From Leifsonia sp. Leaf264 (lineage in GTDB: Bacteria > Actinomycetota > Actinomycetes > Actinomycetales > Microbacteriaceae), in contig NZ_LMMR01000001.1 in NCBI RefSeq assembly GCF_001422325.1, forward strand, positions 63,256-127,255: DNA of 64,000 nucleotides, in the 5' to 3' direction. The notes under the pieces were generated by a model. That model did not search any database, was not told where the DNA came from, and worked only from the letters and a program-made list of their open reading frames with translations. This document shows positions 1-8,045 of this stretch, in pieces (positions within the stretch are counted from its first letter, which is position 1; every line of letters starts with the position of its first letter). The translations under genes were made by a program, and so were the position numbers.

Positions 1-842
1 GCCTGATCGGCCATGGCGCGGGTGATCGCCTGACGGATCCACCAGGTGGCGTAGGTCGAGAACTTGAAGCCCTTGGTGTAGTCGAACTTCTCGACGGCAC
101 GGATGAGGCCCAGGTTGCCTTCCTGGATCAGGTCGAGGAACTGCATCCCGCGGCCGGTGTAGCGCTTGGCGAGGGAGACGACGAGGCGGAGGTTCGCTCC
201 GAGCAGGTGGCTCTTGGCGCGGGCGCCGTCCTTCGCGACCCACTGCAGCTCGCGGCCGAGAGAGGACTTCTTCTCGACCTCGCTGAGGTGGGAGAGCTTC
301 TCCTCGGCGAACAGGCCGGCCTCGATGCGCATGGCGAGCTCGACCTCTTCGGCCGCGTTCAACAACGCGACCTTTCCGATCTGCTTCAGGTAGTCCTTGA
401 CGGGGTCGGCGGTGGCGCCGGTGATCGCCGAGGAGTAGACGGGGACGTCATCCTCGTCATCGACGAGCGAGAGGCGCAGGGCGCCGGTCGGGAGCGGCTC
501 GACAGTGGCGACGGGCTTGGTCTCGTCGTCCTCGAAGTCGTCGGCGTCATCCTTTGCGGGCGCGTCGGGCGTCTCGGCGACGGCATCGTCGACGACGACC
601 TCCTCGCCGTCCTCAGGCTCGCCTTCGGCGGCCTTCGCCTTGGAGCGCGTCGTGGCGCGCTTGGCGGGAGCGGCTGCCGGGCCGGTGGTCTTCTTGGCCG
701 GCGCCTTCTTCGGAGCGGCCGTCGTGGTCTTCGCTGCAGCCGCGGTCGTCTTCTTCGCAGCTGCAGTGGTCGTGGGGGTCGAGGCGACGGTTTCCGTCTC
801 CTCGGTCGCGGCTGTGGCCGCGGCGGACTTCGTGGTTGGCAT
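1..842 (-). CDS. sigA: Primary RNA polymerase sigma factor (SigA/HrdB), N-terminal part
   Basis: Housekeeping sigma factor of RNA polymerase; the gene starts at 842 and runs off the left edge, so only about 280 residues are present. The first ~120 residues are an Ala/Lys/Thr-rich then acidic low-complexity arm (repeats of [14 protein letters not shown], then [10 protein letters not shown]), as usual in actinobacterial primary sigmas. Region 1.2 follows ([16 protein letters not shown]), then region 2 with [39 protein letters not shown] and the -10 recognition helix [13 protein letters not shown]. These are diagnostic of group 1/2 sigma-70 factors. Regions 3 and 4 lie outside the window. The ATG at 842 gives the expected N-terminus MPTTKSAAA. 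Confidence 0.95.
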   Translation of the reverse strand, partial: MPTTKSAAATAATEETETVASTPTTTAAAKKTTAAAAKTTTAAPKKAPAKKTTGPAAAPAKRATTRSKAKAAEGEPEDGEEVVVDDAVAETPDAPAKDDADDFEDDETKPVATVEPLPTGALRLSLVDDEDDVPVYSSAITGATADPVKDYLKQIGKVALLNAAEEVELAMRIEAGLFAEEKLSHLSEVEKKSSLGRELQWVAKDGARAKSHLLGANLRLVVSLAKRYTGRGMQFLDLIQEGNLGLIRAVEKFDYTKGFKFSTYATWWIRQAITRAMADQ

Positions 843-1064
843 TCGAACACCTCTCACAGGGAGGGACGCCGGTGACGACTTCCCCCGAGTGGCCGCATCC
901 GGATGCCTGAGGCATCCGGTCGTGGCCGAAAATGGACATTACTAGGACCCATGTCAAGTCCGAAGTGCTCCCCCGGTGCTCGCCGCGAGCGGATCGAACT
1001 GGGGGTGCCCGGAGATGAACGGGTCCTATTGACAATTATTGCACGGTTTATTAGGAGCACTCGC
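843..1064 (-). promoter_or_regulatory. sigA leader: candidate promoter and inverted repeat
   Basis: No gene is seen in this gap between sigA and the MFS gene. On the minus strand a TTGACA hexamer lies at 957-952, but the hexamer about 17 bases on (CATTTT, 934-929) is a weak -10. Between it and the sigA start is a perfect inverted repeat with 9-base arms (CCGGATGCC, TGA loop, GGCATCCGG; 899-919), inside the presumed leader. The arms also contain the GGATGCC word that recurs through the window, so the repeat may reflect that word and not a dedicated regulator. Confidence 0.35.
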
Positions 1065-2399
1065 CTATCGGCGATCCCCGCGGTGCTTCCAGGCCTGCAC
1101 CAATGAAACCCAGATGGGGCCCACCTCTATTCCCTCGTCGGCGAACACCCTCCGACGCGTGCGGCGACGGGCGTCCAGGAGGAAGCCGACCCCGATGCCG
1201 ACCACCACGTACTGCACGGCGAAGGCCCAGCGGAACGACTCCAGAGAATAGAGGTCGCTCGATCCGCCGCTGCCCAGGCGGACGGCATCCTGGACGTCCA
1301 GAAGGATGCCGATCAGGAAGATCAGCACGAAGCTGGCGAGGAACCCGCCGACGTTGACGACTCCGTTGGCAGCGCCGAGACTGCGGATCGGGTTGAAGGT
1401 GCGGGCGAAGTCGAACCCGATCAGCGAACCGGGACCTCCGACGCCGATGACGACGAGCATCGCCATGACGACGGCGATCGGTGGTTGCCCCGGCCACAGC
1501 AGCAGGACGCCCCACGCCACTCCCATGGCCGCGACGATGCCCAGCACGATGTTGGAGCGGCGCAGCGGGTAGCGGGCGGTCAGGATTCCGAGGAACGGAC
1601 CGGTCACGATTCCCGCCCCGACGAGGAGCAATAACAGCTCTGCCGCGGTCTGCTGGTCGTATCCCAGTCCGAAGACCAGGAACGGGAACCCCCAGAACAG
1701 GCTGAAGACGGTGCCTGAAGACTGCGTCACGAAGTGCGACCAGAACCCCAGCTGGGTGCCCGGCCGCCGGAACGCCTCCACGAGTTGCCGGACCGCCACA
1801 CGGATGTTCGTCGCGCGGTGCTCGTCGGCGGCACCAGCGGGACGGTCCCTCAGTGCTATGAACCCGAGCAGGAGTCCGAGGGCGGAGACCGACGCGGCCG
1901 ACACGAAGGCCGTCGTCCAGCCCTCGTTGCGCAGCAGCCAGGCGAAGGGAAGCGCGGAGAGCACCTGGCCGAGCTGGCCGATGTTCCCCACCCATTGGGA
2001 CAACTGCGGCACGATGCGCCCGCTGAACCAGGAACTCACCAGTCTGATGAGCGACACGAAGACCGTGGCGTCGCCGGCTCCCACGAGGATGCGGCCCACG
2101 ACTGCGACGGTGAGGCTGGGAGCGAAAGCGACGACGCATTGCCCGACGACCATCACGGCGGTCCCCGTCAGCATGAGGGTGCGTGGTCCGAAGCGGTCGA
2201 TCAGCACGCCGACGGGGATCTGCATGGCCGCGTAGACGGCGATCTGCACGACGGCCAGCGTCGACAGGGCGGATGCCGTCACGTCGAACCTGTCGGCCGC
2301 GGCCACCCCGGCGACGCCGAGGGAGGTGCGCTGCAGCACAGCGGCCAGGTACAGGAACGCTCCGACACCGAAGACGAACCACGAGCGTCGGGAGTTCAC
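1065..2399 (-). CDS. MFS transporter
   Basis: Integral membrane permease of the major facilitator superfamily, 444 residues with about 12 predicted membrane helices. The MFS motif A between helices 2 and 3 is recognisable as GVLIDRFGPRTLML (about residues 64-77), and a glycine-rich RILVGAGDATVF segment follows around helix 4. It starts with GTG at 2399. The layout resembles the nitrate/hexuronate-like antiporter branch, but no residue pattern identifies the substrate. The gene is read toward sigA and lies just downstream of, and on the same strand as, the PAC2 gene (46-base gap), so the two may be co-transcribed. Family assignment is secure, substrate unknown. Confidence 0.88.
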   Translation of the reverse strand: MNSRRSWFVFGVGAFLYLAAVLQRTSLGVAGVAAADRFDVTASALSTLAVVQIAVYAAMQIPVGVLIDRFGPRTLMLTGTAVMVVGQCVVAFAPSLTVAVVGRILVGAGDATVFVSLIRLVSSWFSGRIVPQLSQWVGNIGQLGQVLSALPFAWLLRNEGWTTAFVSAASVSALGLLLGFIALRDRPAGAADEHRATNIRVAVRQLVEAFRRPGTQLGFWSHFVTQSSGTVFSLFWGFPFLVFGLGYDQQTAAELLLLLVGAGIVTGPFLGILTARYPLRRSNIVLGIVAAMGVAWGVLLLWPGQPPIAVVMAMLVVIGVGGPGSLIGFDFARTFNPIRSLGAANGVVNVGGFLASFVLIFLIGILLDVQDAVRLGSGGSSDLYSLESFRWAFAVQYVVVGIGVGFLLDARRRTRRRVFADEGIEVGPIWVSLVQAWKHRGDRR

Positions 2400-2445
2400 T
2401 GCATAGACCCTACGCCAGCGATCCGCCGTGGTCGGCGGATGGCGG

Positions 2446-3372
2446 TCACAGCGCCGTCGGCGGATCCTCGCGGTCGCGGCGGAAGGCCAGGAACTTCTCG
2501 AGTTCCTCGGCGATGTCGTCGGCGCTCGGAACCTCTCCGTCCGAGTCTGTCAACGGGGAGTGCAGCGTCGTGCCCTCCATGTAGCTGTCGTGACGTTCCT
2601 CGAGGTTGGACACGAGCTTGGCCAATTCGCCGTTCTCGCCCATCTGCTCGGCCAGGCGGCCGACGAAATCGCGACCCTGCTCGCGCAGGCTGTCGGTGGG
2701 GAAGATGCGGCCGGTCGCGGCGCTCACGGACTCCAGTGCCGTGATGGCGGCGAGGGGATACTCGGTATCGGCGAGATAGTGCGGGATCAGCAGCACGAAG
2801 CCGACGACGGAGTCTCCGCGCTCCTGGAGGCGGTACTCCACCAGGTGCAGGGCCGTCGCCGGAACCTGCGTGCGCGGGCGCCAGATCGACATCGCCTCGA
2901 TCAGGTCGGTGCGATTTCCACTCACCGTCACGCGGATGGGACGCGTGTGCGGCACGGGCATCGGGATCGCGTGGACCCAAGTGGTGGTGCTGACCGCGAA
3001 CCTGTCGACGATGTCGAGCACTGCCGCCGCGAACCTCTCCCACTGGAAATCGGGCTCGAAGCCGGTGAGGAGAAGGAACGGCTGGCCGAGCTCGTCGCGG
3101 GCGAGTGACAGCGTCAGGCGGGAGGGCTCATAGGCCGTGAGGTGATCCTCGTCGAAGGTCACGATCGGACGGCGAGCGCGGTAGTCCAGCAGGATGTCGG
3201 CATCGAACTCGGCGATCGTGACGGTGTCGAGCGACTCGAGGATGTGAGCCGTGAACTGCGACACGGCGCTCCCGGCGTCGGCGAAACCGGTCAGCCCGGC
3301 CACGAGGTGCAGGCCCTCGGGGACGCCGGAGGCATCCGGAGTCAGCTCGTACAGGCCACGGGGATCACGCAT
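2446..3372 (-). CDS. PAC2 family protein
   Basis: Soluble protein of 308 residues of the PAC2 (proteasome assembly chaperone 2-like) family, widespread in actinobacteria. Seen features: an N-terminal LVAGLTGFADAGSAVSQFT segment, the family-typical FDADILLDYRARRPIVTFDE and LLLTGFEPDFQWERFAAAV, then HAIPMPVPHTRPIRVTVSGN and YLADTEYPLAAITALE. The C-terminal ~60 residues are a charged helical tail. In eukaryotes and archaea PAC2-like proteins help build the 20S proteasome; most Microbacteriaceae lack a proteasome, so the bacterial role is unknown. It starts with ATG at 3372 and is divergent from the aminopeptidase gene. Confidence 0.82.
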   Translation of the reverse strand: MRDPRGLYELTPDASGVPEGLHLVAGLTGFADAGSAVSQFTAHILESLDTVTIAEFDADILLDYRARRPIVTFDEDHLTAYEPSRLTLSLARDELGQPFLLLTGFEPDFQWERFAAAVLDIVDRFAVSTTTWVHAIPMPVPHTRPIRVTVSGNRTDLIEAMSIWRPRTQVPATALHLVEYRLQERGDSVVGFVLLIPHYLADTEYPLAAITALESVSAATGRIFPTDSLREQGRDFVGRLAEQMGENGELAKLVSNLEERHDSYMEGTTLHSPLTDSDGEVPSADDIAEELEKFLAFRRDREDPPTAL

Positions 3373-3466
3373 CCCTCAATGCTACGGCGACGCCCACCGT
3401 GCACTTCCCCCAGCCGCTCCTCAGCGACGACGCCGAGAGCGAACAGCCGCCCCGTACGATCGGAGC

Positions 3467-4951
3467 ATGACTTCCGCTGCCCTGTCCTTCTCGTCCGAGC
3501 CCGCCACCGAGGCCGTCGTCGACGTCGTCGTCATCGGCGCCAGATCGGTCGACGGCTCCGTCGAACTCGTCGCCGATCCCGCCTATGCCGCCATCGCCGA
3601 GCACCTTGACGCCCTCGGGGTGACGGGCGGCAGCGACCAGGTGGTGCGCACGGTCGACACCGTCGGTGCTGCGAAGTCGATCGCCATCGTCGGCCTCGGA
3701 CGGGCAACGGATGCCGCGGGCCTCCGCGCCGCCGCCGGCTCCGCCGCCCGTCAGCTGACGGGCGTCGAGACTCTCGCCTTCGCCATCCCCACTGCCGACG
3801 CGGCAGAGGCCGCCGCCCTCGCAGAGGGCGCACTCCTCGGCGCCTACGCCTACACCGCCTACCGCCACGCCTCCCTCGAGAAGACCAAGACCCCGGCGTC
3901 GAGCATCGCCGTGCACACGGCATCCGTCCCCGACGACACCGAGCAGGCACGGATCGTCGCCGTCGCCGACGGCGTGAACCTGGTGCGCGACCTCGTGAAC
4001 GCTCCCCCGTCCGACCTCTACCCCGAGACCTTCGTCGACCTCGCCGGCGAGGCCATCGGCGAACTGCCCATCGAGGTGACCGTCTGGGATGAGAACCAGC
4101 TCGCCGCCGACGGCTTCGGCGGCATCCTCGGCGTCGGACAGGGCTCGGTGCGGCCGCCCCGCCTCGTGAAGCTCGCCTACTCCCCCGCCGCTGCCTCGAA
4201 GCACCTCGCCATCGTCGGCAAGGGCATCACCTTCGACACAGGCGGACTCTCGCTGAAGCCCCCGGTGCCGATGATCGGGATGAAGAGCGACATGGCCGGC
4301 GCCGCGAACGTGCTCGCGGTCATCATCGCTGCGGCCCGCACCGGGGTGCCGGTCCGCTTGACCGGCTGGCTCTGCCTTGCCGAGAACATGCCGTCGGGCA
4401 ACGCCGTGCGGCCCAACGACGTCCTGAGCATCCGCGGCGGAACCACCGTCGAGGTCGTGAACACCGATGCCGAGGGTCGGCTCGTGATGGCCGACGGCCT
4501 GGTCGCGGCCTCCGAGGAACACCCGGACGCCATCGTCGACGTCGCCACGCTCACCGGAGCTCAGGTCGTCGCGCTCGGACACCGGTACTCGGCCGTCATG
4601 GGCGAGGACGGGCTCGTGGAGCGGGTCCTCGAGGCTTCGCGAGCCGTCGCCGAGCCGTTCTGGCCGATGCCCATCCCGGAGGAGCTGCGCGCGCGCCTCG
4701 ACTCCGGCGTCGCAGACATCAAGAACGCCACGCCCGGGGACACTGCAGCCGGCATGATGCTGGCCGCAGCGTTCCTCAAGGACTTCATCGGTTCCACGGC
4801 CGACGGCGAGAGCACGATTCCGTGGGCGCACCTGGACATCGCGGGTGCAGCGCTGAACGAGGGCAAGCTCTACAGCTTCAATGGTCCCGGCGCCACCGGC
4901 GTATCGGTCCGCACGCTGCTCGCGCTGGCGGAGTCGTTCGCGCGCAAGTAG
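3467..4951 (+). CDS. pepA: Leucyl aminopeptidase (M17 family)
   Basis: Cytosolic M17 metallo-aminopeptidase that releases N-terminal amino acids from peptides using two metal ions. The 494-residue product has the usual two-domain form: a variable N-terminal domain (about 1-170) and a catalytic C-terminal domain. Metal and active-site elements are intact: GKGITFDTGG with Lys252 and Asp257, KSDMAG, and the M17 signature NTDAEGRL at 332-339 with Asp334 and Glu336. I chose the ATG at 3467 (MTSAALSF), since longer readings add an arm with no resemblance to the family. It lies upstream of lpd on the same strand, separated by 121 bases, and is divergent from the PAC2 gene. Confidence 0.95.
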   Translation: MTSAALSFSSEPATEAVVDVVVIGARSVDGSVELVADPAYAAIAEHLDALGVTGGSDQVVRTVDTVGAAKSIAIVGLGRATDAAGLRAAAGSAARQLTGVETLAFAIPTADAAEAAALAEGALLGAYAYTAYRHASLEKTKTPASSIAVHTASVPDDTEQARIVAVADGVNLVRDLVNAPPSDLYPETFVDLAGEAIGELPIEVTVWDENQLAADGFGGILGVGQGSVRPPRLVKLAYSPAAASKHLAIVGKGITFDTGGLSLKPPVPMIGMKSDMAGAANVLAVIIAAARTGVPVRLTGWLCLAENMPSGNAVRPNDVLSIRGGTTVEVVNTDAEGRLVMADGLVAASEEHPDAIVDVATLTGAQVVALGHRYSAVMGEDGLVERVLEASRAVAEPFWPMPIPEELRARLDSGVADIKNATPGDTAAGMMLAAAFLKDFIGSTADGESTIPWAHLDIAGAALNEGKLYSFNGPGATGVSVRTLLALAESFARK

Positions 4952-5072
4952 TACGCTCTTAGAGGCAAGTTTTCGCGCTTGCCCGCGATCGTCTCCATGA
5001 GCTCCCAACCGGATGCCGGGCAGCCGATCTTGCACGTCCTTACACAGGTCTCGAAATCAAGGGAGTAGCTGC

Positions 5073-6446
5073 GTGTCGGAGCAGACGTTTGACATTGTCG
5101 TTCTGGGTGGAGGAAGCGGTGGATACGCAACCGCGCTGCGAGCGGTCCAGCTCGGCTTCACCGTCGCCATGATCGAGAAGGACAAGGTCGGTGGCACCTG
5201 CCTGCACCGCGGTTGCATCCCGACCAAGGCCCTGCTGCACTCGGCCGAGGTGGCCGACTACTCGCGTGAGTCGGCGAAGTACGGCGTGAAGACGACCTTC
5301 GACGGCATCGACATGACCGCCGTCACGGCCTACCGCCAGGGCATCGTCGACAGCAAGTACAAGGGCCTCCAGGGCCTGGTCAAGGCTCGCGGCATCACGA
5401 CGATCGCCGGCGAGGGCAAGCTCACCTCCCCCACGACGATCCAAGTCGGCGACGACACGATCACGGGCAAGCACATCGTGCTCGCCACGGGGTCGTACTC
5501 CCGCTCGCTGCCCGGCCTCGAGATCGGCGGTCGCGTGATCACGAGCGAGCAGGCGCTCGAGCTCGACTACGTGCCCAAGAAGGTCGCCGTGCTCGGCGGC
5601 GGCGTCATCGGCGTCGAGTTCGCCAGCGTCTGGAAGTCCTACGGCGCCGACGTCACCGTCATCGAGGCCCTCCCGCACCTCGCACCGAACGAGGACGAGT
5701 CGGTGTCGAAGCAGCTCGAGCGTGCGTTCCGCAAGCGCGGCATCAACTTCTCCCTCGGTGTGCGTTTCCAGAGCGTGACCCAGAACGACGAGGGCGTAGT
5801 CGTGACGCTCGAGGACGGCAAGACCTTCGACGCCGAGCTGCTGCTCGTCGCCGTCGGACGAGGCCCCGTCACGGCGGGGCTCGGCTACGACGAGGTCGGC
5901 ATCACCATGGACCGCGGCTTCGTCATCGCCAACGAGCGCCTCGCCACAAACGTTCCCGGCGTCTACGCTCTCGGCGACATCGTTCCCGGCCTGCAGCTCG
6001 CGCACCGTAGCTTCCAGCAGGGCATCTTCGTCGCCGAGGAGATCGCCGGCCTCAACCCGATCGTGGTCGAGGACGTCAACATCCCGAAGGTCACCTACTG
6101 CGACCCCGAGATCGCGTCGGTGGGCTACGGCGAGGCCAAGGCCAAGGAGAAGTTCGGTGCCGACCAGGTGACGAGCTACGACTACAGCCTCGGCGGCAAC
6201 GGCAAGAGCCACATCATCGGCACCACGGGATCGGTCAAGGTCGTTCGGCTGAACGACGGCCCCATCGTCGGCGTGCACATGATCGGCGCCCGCGTCGGCG
6301 AGCTCATCGGCGAGGCACAGCTCGCCGTGAACTGGGAGGCGTACCCCGAGGACATCGCTCCTCTGGTGCACGCGCACCCCACACAGAACGAGGCACTCGG
6401 CGAGGCCTTCCTCATGCTCGCCGGAAAGCCGCTGCACGCCATCTGA
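5073..6446 (+). CDS. lpdA: Dihydrolipoyl dehydrogenase (E3)
   Basis: FAD-dependent E3 subunit that reoxidises dihydrolipoamide on the E2 of 2-oxoacid dehydrogenase complexes, passing electrons to NAD+. The 457-residue protein begins with the FAD Rossmann motif VLGGGSGGYATA, carries the redox-active disulfide Cys43/Cys48 in GGTCLHRGCIPTK, a second GGGVIGVE NAD motif near 190, the FAD-contact segment YALGDI, and the C-terminal HAHPTQNE with catalytic His435 and Glu440. The start is GTG at 5073, preceded by GGGAG; an in-frame upstream ATG gives an arm outside the family. Next gene is the E2 acyltransferase, 123 bases on, so the two supply the same complex. Confidence 0.96.
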   Translation: MSEQTFDIVVLGGGSGGYATALRAVQLGFTVAMIEKDKVGGTCLHRGCIPTKALLHSAEVADYSRESAKYGVKTTFDGIDMTAVTAYRQGIVDSKYKGLQGLVKARGITTIAGEGKLTSPTTIQVGDDTITGKHIVLATGSYSRSLPGLEIGGRVITSEQALELDYVPKKVAVLGGGVIGVEFASVWKSYGADVTVIEALPHLAPNEDESVSKQLERAFRKRGINFSLGVRFQSVTQNDEGVVVTLEDGKTFDAELLLVAVGRGPVTAGLGYDEVGITMDRGFVIANERLATNVPGVYALGDIVPGLQLAHRSFQQGIFVAEEIAGLNPIVVEDVNIPKVTYCDPEIASVGYGEAKAKEKFGADQVTSYDYSLGGNGKSHIIGTTGSVKVVRLNDGPIVGVHMIGARVGELIGEAQLAVNWEAYPEDIAPLVHAHPTQNEALGEAFLMLAGKPLHAI

Positions 6447-6569
6447 TCTGCGGGTCACCAGGGCCGACAGCGGCCCCGCCCGATAAGAACGCACGACCAC
6501 TCACGGCCTCGGCCGACCAGAACGCAATAAGCTACCAAGCAAAGAAAAGCTTGTGAAGGAGACAATCGC

Positions 6570-8042
6570 ATGAGCGAATCCGTCAGCCTCCCGGCACTCG
6601 GAGAGAGTGTCACCGAGGGAACGGTCACCCGCTGGCTCAAGAACGTGGGCGACCGCGTCGAGGTCGACGAGCCGCTGCTCGAGGTCTCGACCGACAAGGT
6701 CGACACCGAGATCCCCTCGCCGATCGCCGGTGTGATCGAATCGATCCTGGTGCAGGAGGACGAGACGGTCGAGGTCGGAACCGCCCTCGTGACCATCGGG
6801 GACGGATCGGGTGGCGGCGACGCTCCCGCAGAGGCCCCGGCCGCTGAGGCTGCTCCGGCGGCTGAAGCAGCTCCGGCCGCTGAAGCAGCTCCGGCCGCTG
6901 AAGCTCCGTCGACCGAGGTTCCCGTCGAGGCCGAGGCTCCGGCCCCGGCTGCCGAGGCTCCGGTCGCACCGGCTCCTGCAGCGCCCGCTCCGGTCCCCGC
7001 TGCGGCACCGGCCGCCGAGGCTCCCGCACCTGCTCCGGCCCCCGCCGCTGCAGCGCCTGCCGCTCCTGCACCCGCTGCCGCTCCTGCACCCGCCGCAACT
7101 CCTGCGCCCGCCGCCGCCCCCGCCGCTCCGGCTCCCGCTGCCTCCGGCTCGCACTCGGGTGGCGGCTACGTCACCCCGATCGTGCGCAAGCTCGCGAACG
7201 AGCAGGGCGTCGACCTGTCCACCGTCACCGGAACCGGTGTCGGCGGCCGCATCCGCAAGCAGGACGTGCTCTCCGCAGCCTCCGGCGCCGTATCCGCTCC
7301 CGCGGCACCGGCCCTCGCGGTCTCCCCGCTCCGTGGAACCAGCGTGCCGATGACGCGCCTTCGCAAGGTCGTGGCCGAGCGCGCCGTCGCCTCCATGCAG
7401 CAGACGGCCCAGCTCACCACCGTCGTGAAGGTGGACGTCACCCGCGTCGCCCAGCTGCGCGACAAGGTCAAGGGCGAGTTCCAGCAGAAGACCGGCCAGA
7501 AGCTCTCCTTCCTGCCGTTCTTCGCCCTCGCGTCGGTCGAGGCTCTGCAGGCGTTCCCGATCATCAACTCGACCGTCGACGGTGACTCCATCGTCTACCC
7601 GGGTCACGAGAACCTCGCCATCGCCGTCGACACCGAGCGTGGCCTGCTGACCCCGGTCATCAAGGACGCCGCGGCCCTCGACCTCGCCGGCTTCGCCGCT
7701 CAGATCGCCGACCTCGCCGGACGCACTCGCGACAACAAGCTGAAGCCCGACGAGCTGGCCGGCGGAACGTTCACGCTGACCAACACCGGTTCGCGTGGCG
7801 CCCTGTTCGACACTCCCGTCGTGTTCCTGCCCCAGTCGGCCATCCTCGGCACGGGCATCGTCGTCAAGGAGCCCACCGTCGTGAGTCAGGACGGCGTGGA
7901 TGCCATCGCCATCCGCTCGATCGTCTACCTCGCGCTCTCGTACGATCACCGCATCGTCGATGGTGCGGATGCCGCTCGCTACCTCACCGCGGTCAAGAAC
8001 CGCCTCGAGGCCGGCGACTTCGAGGGCGACCTCGGCATCTAG
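6570..8042 (+). CDS. sucB: Dihydrolipoamide acyltransferase (E2), one lipoyl domain
   Basis: E2 core of a 2-oxoacid dehydrogenase complex; it moves an acyl group from its swinging lipoyl arm to CoA. Order of domains: lipoyl domain (1-78, lipoylated Lys43 in STDKVDTE), a very long Ala/Pro linker (about 79-197), the peripheral subunit-binding domain that holds E1/E3 (198-236, TPIVRKLANEQ), and the catalytic trimer domain with YDHRIVDGAD (His460, Asp464). The linker contains near-identical 18-base repeats encoding APAAEA. Actinobacterial E2 proteins commonly carry two or three lipoyl domains; only one is present. Such genes are often named sucB, yet in actinobacteria the protein serves pyruvate dehydrogenase. 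aceE is also in the window. Good Shine-Dalgarno GAAGGAG before ATG. Confidence 0.92.
   Translation: MSESVSLPALGESVTEGTVTRWLKNVGDRVEVDEPLLEVSTDKVDTEIPSPIAGVIESILVQEDETVEVGTALVTIGDGSGGGDAPAEAPAAEAAPAAEAAPAAEAAPAAEAPSTEVPVEAEAPAPAAEAPVAPAPAAPAPVPAAAPAAEAPAPAPAPAAAAPAAPAPAAAPAPAATPAPAAAPAAPAPAASGSHSGGGYVTPIVRKLANEQGVDLSTVTGTGVGGRIRKQDVLSAASGAVSAPAAPALAVSPLRGTSVPMTRLRKVVAERAVASMQQTAQLTTVVKVDVTRVAQLRDKVKGEFQQKTGQKLSFLPFFALASVEALQAFPIINSTVDGDSIVYPGHENLAIAVDTERGLLTPVIKDAAALDLAGFAAQIADLAGRTRDNKLKPDELAGGTFTLTNTGSRGALFDTPVVFLPQSAILGTGIVVKEPTVVSQDGVDAIAIRSIVYLALSYDHRIVDGADAARYLTAVKNRLEAGDFEGDLGI
6838..6912 (+). repeat. Tandem repeat in the E2 linker
   Basis: In-frame tandem copies of an 18-base unit (GCTGAAGCAGCTCCGGCC and near variants) encode repeated AEAAPA units of the Ala/Pro-rich linker of the E2 protein. 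Being identical at the DNA level they are likely to vary in number between strains. Less regular Ala-Pro codon repeats continue to about 7140. Confidence 0.75.
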
Positions 8043-8045
8043 GGT

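Noticed and set aside
3365-5035. Long minus-strand open frame opposite pepA
   Set aside because: A GC-rich shadow: low-complexity Gly/Asp/Arg/Val composition, no motif, and pepA on the other strand has full M17 motifs.
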